Assembly: GCA_002369295.1 (NCBI GenBank)
Contig: DFDR01000012.1
Location: 1-6,412 of the forward strand
Reading direction: 5' to 3'
Length of the DNA stretch: 6,412 nt
DNA from: Desulfovibrionaceae bacterium UBA3823
Lineage (GTDB): Bacteria; Desulfobacterota; Desulfovibrionia; Desulfovibrionales; Desulfovibrionaceae
In this document: piece after piece, positions 1-6,412 of the stretch
Layout of the letters: each line of letters opens with the position of its first letter
Numbering within the stretch: the first letter of the stretch is position 1
Notes under the pieces: model-generated
The model's database searches: none
The model's input: the letters and a program-made list of their open reading frames with translations, nothing else
Told to the model about the DNA's origin: nothing
Made by a program: the position numbers and the translations under genes

Positions 1-486
<486 letters not shown>

Positions 487-617
487 GAATTCTTTCCTGT
501 CGGCGATGGTCTCGTTTTCCAAAAACATATTTCATTTACCCACTGCAATACAACAAATTTAAATGTCAATATAGCGATCAAATACACACATTATCACTGT
601 GTTAATAGAGATTTCAT
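487..617. promoter_or_regulatory. Divergent intergenic region between uvrB and the LRAT gene
   Basis: This AT-rich spacer must carry the promoters of both divergent genes unless uvrB is read from further upstream. On the minus strand there is a perfect -35-like TTGACA at 569-564, but no good -10 hexamer at normal spacing. On the plus strand, CATTAT (589-594) and GTTAAT (601-606) are possible -10 boxes without convincing -35 partners. A short inverted repeat, ACACA (584-588) and TGTGT (598-602) with a 9-nt spacer, could be an operator. The LRAT gene has only a weak purine-rich AGAG (607-610) before its ATG. No individual promoter can be called firmly. Confidence 0.25.
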
Positions 618-1375
618 ATGGGGTTATTTGACAAAAATTTGCATGACATAAAAGAAGATCTACTCCATTGCCATATCATGCAAGATCCTGATCCAATCTA
701 TCCAACAGATCCATCAAAAACATTAGGTGAAATCATTGATAATATTGCTGGAACAGGACAAAAAATCAAAAACACTTGCAGAAAAATAAAATCTCTATTT
801 CATGATGAAAATGATAAAGAATTAAGACCAGGTGATATAAATGGAATAACAAGAAAATGTATCATTCCTTATGATCATTACGGTGTTTATGTTAACGAAG
901 ATTCTGTTATACACTTTTCATCAAAAGACTCAGACGTAAGCCCAAGCAACAATTCTATAATAGAAACAGATTTTAAAACATTTAAACGTAATGACGATTG
1001 TGTTTTTAAATTAATATTTCCAGAAAAATACAGCAATCCTTCACAGGTTGTCGTAAATATGAATGGTTTCATGACCGATCAAGCGATAATTTTTAAAAAA
1101 CTTGAAAAATATATTGAAAAAGTAAAAAAATATAAAGTGTATAGCACTGAAGAGACTATACAAAGAGCAAAATCAAAATTAGGTTGCAAGGATTACAACT
1201 TGCTCACTAACAACTGTGAATATTTTGCTATATGGTGTAAAACTGGACTATCGGAATCACGTCAAGTAGAAATGTTACTTGATATCCTTGATCCAAACAA
1301 TTACAAAGTTTATTAAAACACAATGATTCTAGATTTATTTCATAATTTGCAAGAAATTCAATTCAAACAAGGCGG
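529..1375. other. AT-rich islet inserted in GC-rich chromosome
   Basis: By eye, composition drops from roughly two-thirds GC in uvrB and aat to roughly one-third GC here, and returns abruptly at about 1370-1380, before the aat stop. Poly-A/T runs, and AAA, ATA and TTA codons, dominate the single gene inside. Both flanking genes are on the minus strand while the enclosed gene is on the plus strand, so the segment splits what would otherwise be a co-directional aat-uvrB pair. No integrase, transposase or tRNA is visible at either edge. The only shared edge sequence found is the 8-mer TATTTCAT (528-535 and 1336-1343), which is weak evidence in AT-rich DNA. Horizontal acquisition is inferred; the composition shift is directly visible. 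Confidence 0.7.
618..1316 (+). CDS. LRAT-domain protein (NlpC/P60 superfamily papain-like fold)
   Basis: This 232-residue protein carries an LRAT (lecithin:retinol acyltransferase-like) domain at about residues 68-220. It opens with the characteristic L-x-PGD-I segment (69-74) and continues to DHYGVYV (86-92) with candidate catalytic His87, VIHFS (97-101) with second His99, and the NNCEYFAIWCKTG block (198-210) with candidate nucleophile Cys200, followed by SRQVEML (214-220). The usual NCEHF motif reads NCEYF here. The family is known for thiol-based acyl transfer or phospholipase-type chemistry on lipids; the bacterial substrate is unknown. Residues 1-65 are a family-unassigned extension with a probable helix near 36-60. 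No signal peptide is evident, nor the C-terminal membrane anchor of the mammalian members, so a cytosolic or peripheral protein is inferred. Composition differs sharply from both neighbours. It is convergent with aat and divergent from uvrB. No terminator hairpin was found after the stop. Confidence 0.85.
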   Translation: MGLFDKNLHDIKEDLLHCHIMQDPDPIYPTDPSKTLGEIIDNIAGTGQKIKNTCRKIKSLFHDENDKELRPGDINGITRKCIIPYDHYGVYVNEDSVIHFSSKDSDVSPSNNSIIETDFKTFKRNDDCVFKLIFPEKYSNPSQVVVNMNGFMTDQAIIFKKLEKYIEKVKKYKVYSTEETIQRAKSKLGCKDYNLLTNNCEYFAIWCKTGLSESRQVEMLLDILDPNNYKVY

Positions 1376-1406
1376 ACGAGACGAGCTCTTGGTGGAATGC
1401 CATGCT

Positions 1407-2255
1407 TCAGGCCCTTCTCCAGCCGGCCCCGTCGTGCAGGTAGCGCGTCCGCCAGGGAAGAAAGGGCCAGACGTCGTCGAGGGCGTTCGACAGGTTCACG
1501 TCCACGAAGGCGCTGCGCCAGGGAAGGGCTCCCGCAAAGTCCCTGTACTCCAGGGTCAGGGCATCCTCCGATTCGGGGCGGACCGCCATGCAGGAAGCGA
1601 GCCTTGTCTCGAAGTCCTCTCTGGCAAGCAGGCTTCCGCCCTGCATCATGATGTGCGCCGTCTCCTGCTGGCAGTCCAGCAGCTCGATCCCCCTGAGCCG
1701 CAACAGCTCCACCAAAGCCTGCAGTCCCGCCCTGGAGGCTTCGGAGACGGCATGGAACATGCTCTCGCCGAAGAAGGCGCGGCCAAGGGCGACGCCGTAG
1801 AGGCCGCCCGCCAGCTCGCCGTCCTGCCAGACCTCCACGGAATGGGCGTAGCCTGTCCGGTGCAGCAGGCCGTAGGCCTCCTCGATGTCTCTGGTAATCC
1901 AGGTGCCTGACTCGCGGCGCCGCTCCCCGCACTGCCTGACGACTTCGGGAAAGCAGGCGTCCAGGGTGTAGGCGAAGCCGAGCCTTGGGATCTTCCGGGC
2001 CGCCCGCTTCGGGAGGCGGTAGTTCTCGGGCAGGATCACGCAGCGCGGCGCCGGCGACCACCACATGACGGGGTCGCCTTCGTTGAACCAGGGAAAGATG
2101 CCCCGGCTGTAGGCGGCCAGCAGCATGGTCAGGGAAAGGCGTCCGCCAGCGCAGAGCGGATAGTCGTCGCAGCCTGCCGTGCGCGGATCCGGAAAGCCGG
2201 AGGCAACGCGCTCCATGTAGGAGCGCACGGTCAGCGTCGGTCTGCCGCCAAGCAT
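1407..2255 (-). CDS. aat: Leucyl/phenylalanyl-tRNA--protein transferase
   Basis: Aat transfers Leu or Phe from aminoacyl-tRNA to the N-terminal Lys or Arg of proteins, creating primary destabilising residues read by ClpS. The 282-residue product shows RGIFPWF (51-57), WWSPAPR (65-71), GTWITR (117-122), AHSVEVW (137-143), GGLYGV (150-155), FFGESMF (161-167) and LLDCQ (192-196). Asp194 and Gln196 correspond to the E. coli Asp186/Gln188 catalytic region. The normally conserved GLLAxGGDL segment is altered to YPLCAGGRL (32-40), and about 60 residues follow the conserved core, making it longer than the E. coli protein (234 residues). The start at 2255 lies 7 nt after the clpA stop, with AGGG further upstream. 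A second in-frame ATG at 2216 lacks a better ribosome binding site. It is probably translationally coupled to clpA as the last gene of the operon. Confidence 0.95.
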   Translation of the reverse strand: MLGGRPTLTVRSYMERVASGFPDPRTAGCDDYPLCAGGRLSLTMLLAAYSRGIFPWFNEGDPVMWWSPAPRCVILPENYRLPKRAARKIPRLGFAYTLDACFPEVVRQCGERRRESGTWITRDIEEAYGLLHRTGYAHSVEVWQDGELAGGLYGVALGRAFFGESMFHAVSEASRAGLQALVELLRLRGIELLDCQQETAHIMMQGGSLLAREDFETRLASCMAVRPESEDALTLEYRDFAGALPWRSAFVDVNLSNALDDVWPFLPWRTRYLHDGAGWRRA

Positions 2256-2262
2256 GCCGCCG

Positions 2263-4743
<2,481 letters not shown>

Positions 4744-4754
4744 GGCGTGGCTGG

Positions 4755-4768
4755 GGTCCCTCCGGACC
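4755..4768 (-). promoter_or_regulatory. Short hairpin presenting the clpA ribosome binding site
   Basis: In the clpS-clpA gap the mRNA reads GGTCC-GGAG-GGACC, a 5-bp perfect stem with a GGAG tetraloop. The Shine-Dalgarno core lies in the loop and in the 3' arm. The distance from GGAGGG to the ATG at 4743 (about 14 nt) is longer than usual. The pairing is directly visible; a role in tuning ClpA relative to ClpS is only an inference. Confidence 0.3.
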
Positions 4769-4783
4769 GGGAAAAGGGGCCGG

Positions 4784-5110
4784 CTACTCCGGCTCCATGG
4801 TGCACTTGAGCGGAAATTCGGCAAGCCTGGCGCGGAGCGTCACCTGGCGCACCTTGGTTTCCGCCACTTCCTTGGTGTAGGCGCCGCACTTGGCGACGCC
4901 CTCGCGGTGGACCTTGAGCATGATGGACGTGGCGTCGTCCATGGTCTTGAAGAAGACTTCGCAGAGGATCTGCACCACGAACTCCATGCTGGTGTAGTCG
5001 TCGTTGTGCAGGAGCACGGCGTAGCGGGGAGGCTCCTTGACCCGGGGCTCCTCCAGCACGTCGGCCTGGCTTCCTCCGGCAGGCGGCTCGGCATAGTGGA
5101 TGTCGGACAT
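4784..5110 (-). CDS. clpS: ClpS, N-degron adaptor of ClpAP
   Basis: ClpS binds proteins with N-terminal Leu, Phe, Tyr or Trp and delivers them to the ClpA N-domain. The 108-residue product has the expected flexible, Pro/Glu-rich N-terminal tail (1-27) followed by the folded domain. It keeps the ligand pocket motif NDDYTSMEFV (36-45; Asn36, Asp37, Asp38 and gatekeeper Met42), His68 in the LKVHREG segment matching E. coli His66, the CGAYTKEVAETKV block (75-87), and the FPLKCTMEPE ending (99-108). All core pocket residues seen in E. coli ClpS are present. The start at 5110 follows AAGGA that overlaps the stop codon of the upstream CYTH gene, 10 nt from the ATG. The 14-nt gap upstream and 40-nt gap to clpA indicate co-transcription. 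Confidence 0.96.
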   Translation of the reverse strand: MSDIHYAEPPAGGSQADVLEEPRVKEPPRYAVLLHNDDYTSMEFVVQILCEVFFKTMDDATSIMLKVHREGVAKCGAYTKEVAETKVRQVTLRARLAEFPLKCTMEPE

Positions 5111-5124
5111 GGCGTGCGCGTTCC

Positions 5125-5751
5125 TTAAGCTTGCGGCTCGAGGCCGAGGGCCTTGCGCAGGGAGGCCTTCCTCTCTGCGCTGAAGGCAAGGGAGGTCTCC
5201 GGGGCGCGTCCCCGCTCGGCGAGCCAGTCGGTGTACAAACCGTAGTAACTCTTGGCACTGGAAGGCTGTTTGTCAAGTCCAAGCAGCTTTTCCAGCCGAG
5301 CTATCTGCGCCTCGCTGCCCTCGATCTCCACCACGTCCATGAAGGGCAGCTCGTCCATGTCAACATGGGCGCCTTCGAGCAGCCAGCTCTCGCGCACCTT
5401 CTCATAGAAGGCAACGGGCCTGTAGCCGAGGCAGATCAGAATTTTTTCGGCGTCCTGGGCGCTGGAGACGCCTATCTCCGTCTCCTCCCTGCGCTTGGCC
5501 ATGCGGCCTGCCACGGCCACGTCGGGCAGAGGCGCCTTGTAGGTGAGCCTGGCATCGCTTCGGCCCGGCCATTCGCGCGTGCGCAGGCGCAGCAGGCGCC
5601 TGCCCGCCGCAAGCTCGCCCTGCTCGCTGTCGTAGACCGTGTTGGACTCGAAGTGCGCGCCGCCCTGCGGCTCGGCACCGAGGGACTCCAGCACGGGACG
5701 AAGTTCCTCGCGCGAAACGCCGAGGTACTTGCGCTCTAATTCCTTGGCCAT
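5125..5751 (-). CDS. CYTH-domain protein (class IV adenylate cyclase / thiamine triphosphatase-like)
   Basis: CYTH proteins form a beta-tunnel that binds triphosphate substrates with divalent metal; members act as class IV adenylate cyclases, thiamine triphosphatases or inorganic triphosphatases. The 208-residue product begins with the signature ExExK as Glu4, Glu6 and Lys8. Further tunnel residues are LRLR (54-57), LTYK (69-72), RREETE (87-92), EKVR (117-120), the acidic DMDELPF (131-137) and VVEIEG (140-145), and Lys167 in AKSYYGLY (166-173). The acidic metal sites and basic phosphate sites all appear present. The length fits the class IV cyclase/ThTPase type, but cyclase versus phosphatase activity cannot be decided from sequence. 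The start at 5751 is well supported by AAAGGAG five nucleotides upstream; an extension to 5835 would lack such a site. It is the first gene of the likely CYTH-clpS-clpA-aat operon. Confidence 0.9.
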   Translation of the reverse strand: MAKELERKYLGVSREELRPVLESLGAEPQGGAHFESNTVYDSEQGELAAGRRLLRLRTREWPGRSDARLTYKAPLPDVAVAGRMAKRREETEIGVSSAQDAEKILICLGYRPVAFYEKVRESWLLEGAHVDMDELPFMDVVEIEGSEAQIARLEKLLGLDKQPSSAKSYYGLYTDWLAERGRAPETSLAFSAERKASLRKALGLEPQA

Positions 5752-5775
5752 GGAGACTCCTTTGCTGTTGAACGC

Positions 5776-5820
5776 CTGCATCTTGCCAGCCGGCAGCGAC
5801 AGGCGCAGCGCAAGATGTAG
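5776..5820 (-). repeat. Inverted repeat in the leader of the CYTH-clpS-clpA-aat operon
   Basis: The minus-strand sequence has arms CTACATCTTGC (5820-5810) and GCAAGATGCAG (5786-5776). They pair at 10 of 11 positions around a 23-nt GC-rich loop, 24 nt before the CYTH start codon. It could be a leader hairpin or a dyad for a regulator. No T-run follows, so it is not an ordinary terminator. A further GCAAGATG copy lies at 5874-5881. Confidence 0.5.
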
Positions 5821-5842
5821 TCGGTGCCAGCGCAAAAGTCAA
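5814..5842 (-). promoter_or_regulatory. Candidate sigma-70 promoter for the CYTH-clpS-clpA-aat operon
   Basis: On the minus strand, TTGACT (5842-5837, five of six to the -35 consensus) is followed after 17 nt by TACATC (5819-5814, three of six to the -10 consensus). Transcription would begin near 5807, giving a leader of about 55 nt. The -10 box lies in the outer arm of the inverted repeat at 5776-5820. The spacing is ideal, but the -10 match is poor, so this is a tentative call. Confidence 0.35.
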
Positions 5843-6192
5843 AGCAGAACGTGCCGATGCCAAGCCCTGCTCAGCAAGATGCGGACGGAGATGCGGAGAG
5901 GCCCTCAATAGATTCAACGCAACCTGACCAAATCGATCTGCACCTTGGTCGCAATGGCGGCATCCCGCAGCATGACAGTCAATATCTTCGGCTGACGAGA
6001 ACTTCACTGGTCTACAACCACTTGGCAAGCCGCATGACCATGGTCCATGCATCTGGGCTGTGCCATAGCCCGACGTGTCGCCTGGTGATGCCAACGAAGA
6101 CTTGCAAGGTCGTTCTTCATGCCTGCCGCGTCTCCCCTCCTCTTGATCAACGGACGTCGAGAGAACGTCGGAAGGGCGCCGTCCAGTCTCCA

Positions 6193-6279
6193 GGGCAGGC
6201 CGGGCGCATCCTCCCATCCCGCCCCGGGCGGAAGCAGAGGCGCCAGCGGCACGCCCCATTTTGACAGCTTAACTGTCAC
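6193..6279 (-). pseudogene. Possible remnant of an AbrB/MazE-type antitoxin gene
   Basis: Reading leftward from GTG 6279, the first nine residues are MTVKLSKWG, which is typical of how SpoVT/AbrB-fold antitoxins (MazE/VapB type) begin. The next residues, VPLAPLLPPG, align without gaps to the usual NSLAxRLPxG but have lost the Asn-Ser and Arg positions. Beyond about residue 30 no family signal remains, although the frame stays open to 6004. No toxin gene is seen downstream. The short match could be chance, so this is a remnant hypothesis. The left boundary given is where similarity fades. Confidence 0.3.
6262..6278. repeat. 17-bp inverted repeat TGACAG-N5-CTGTCA
   Basis: Six-base perfect arms TGACAG (6262-6267) and CTGTCA (6273-6278) surround CTTAA. 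The dyad covers the GTG start and the following codons of the antitoxin-like stretch. It has the size of an operator for a dimeric regulator, but could equally be a by-product of the codons. Another TGACAG half-site lies at 5973-5978. Confidence 0.45.
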
Positions 6280-6310
6280 GCTTGGCCAGCGCTTGAAGCC
6301 CCTGCGTCCC

Positions 6311-6412
6311 CAAGGTTCGGGACAGAGCCAAAACTTGACTCTACCCGGCTGCGGCGACGCCGGAGCCCGCCCTCTTCAAGATTCGGGAAAGCGCCAAAAG
6401 TCAACCTTGACT
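6311..6412. repeat. Pair of imperfect direct repeats, 66-bp period
   Basis: Copy one (6311-6340) and copy two (6377-6412) share 20 of 23 bases from CAAG through GCCAAAA. They then share CTTGACT, with copy two carrying six extra bases (GTCAAC) between. Copy two ends in the perfect dyad AGTCAA-CC-TTGACT (6399-6412) at the window edge, so it may extend further. Read on the minus strand the units begin TTTTGGC(G/T)CT(T/G)TCCCGAA, which loosely resembles the GGxTCTT start of some ISL3-family insertion-sequence ends. No transposase is visible in the window. Confidence 0.5.

Larger units (their letters stand above)
5843..6412. other. Gene-poor region upstream of the operon
   Basis: Neither strand shows an open frame with a recognisable domain, a good ribosome binding site and normal codon use. 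Open frames crossing this stretch give Arg/Ser/Pro/Cys-rich translations with no family resemblance. Composition is more mixed than in the flanking genes, consistent with decayed coding or regulatory DNA. The interpretable items are an antitoxin-like start (6279 leftward), the inverted repeat across it, and two direct repeats near the right edge. No tRNA or rRNA was recognised. Confidence 0.5.

Noticed and set aside
528..1343. TATTTCAT at both edges of the AT-rich islet as a target-site duplication
   Set aside because: An 8-mer of A/T-rich sequence in an A/T-rich segment is likely by chance, and no mobile-element ends or transposase accompany it.
1317..1406. Terminator between the convergent LRAT gene and aat
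   Set aside because: No stable GC-rich stem followed by a T-run is visible on either strand in this 90-nt gap.
1323..1910. Plus-strand open frame starting in the AT-rich islet and continuing over aat
   Set aside because: It has no ribosome binding site, and its composition switches halfway because it crosses the islet edge into antisense aat.
4744..4824. N-terminal extension of ClpA to ATG 4824
   Set aside because: It would overlap clpS, lacks a ribosome binding site and adds 27 residues not found before the Clp N-domain.
5402..6259. 285-codon minus-strand open frame across the upstream region into the CYTH gene
   Set aside because: It is out of frame with the clear CYTH protein, and the upstream part has Cys/Arg/Ser-rich sequence without any recognised domain.
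5824..6264. 146-codon plus-strand open frame in the gene-poor region
   Set aside because: It has no ribosome binding site, no domain and atypical residue content.

Overview
The window reads as a chromosomal piece of a GC-rich bacterium, most likely a Desulfovibrio-type sulfate reducer or close relative. This rests on base composition and codon use, on the sequence types of ClpA, ClpS and Aat, and on the remembered co-occurrence of clpS, clpA, aat and uvrB in that group. No database search was possible, so the taxonomy is an inference.

Layout. Positions 1-486 on the minus strand hold the 5' third of uvrB, which runs off the left edge. Positions about 529-1370 form an AT-rich islet in otherwise GC-rich DNA. 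Its single gene (618-1316, plus strand) encodes an LRAT-domain protein of the NlpC/P60 papain-like superfamily with an apparently intact His/His/Cys site. Positions 1407-5751, minus strand, hold four closely packed genes in the order CYTH-domain protein, clpS, clpA, aat, with gaps of 14, 40 and 7 nt. They are probably one operon. A candidate promoter and a long-armed hairpin lie just upstream (5776-5842). Positions 5843-6412 contain no convincing intact gene. They hold a short stretch resembling the start of an AbrB/MazE-type antitoxin, a 17-bp inverted repeat over its start codon, and two imperfect direct repeats near the right edge.

Function. Aat, ClpS and ClpA form the specific part of the bacterial Leu/N-degron pathway. 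Aat adds Leu or Phe to N-terminal Lys or Arg, ClpS binds the resulting N-degron, and ClpA unfolds the substrate for ClpP, which is not in this window. Having the tagging enzyme, adaptor and unfoldase in one transcription unit, led by a CYTH phosphohydrolase or cyclase-like gene, is the main coherent system here. The LRAT gene is foreign to this setting by composition and sits between two minus-strand genes, which suggests recent acquisition. Its function cannot be read from context.
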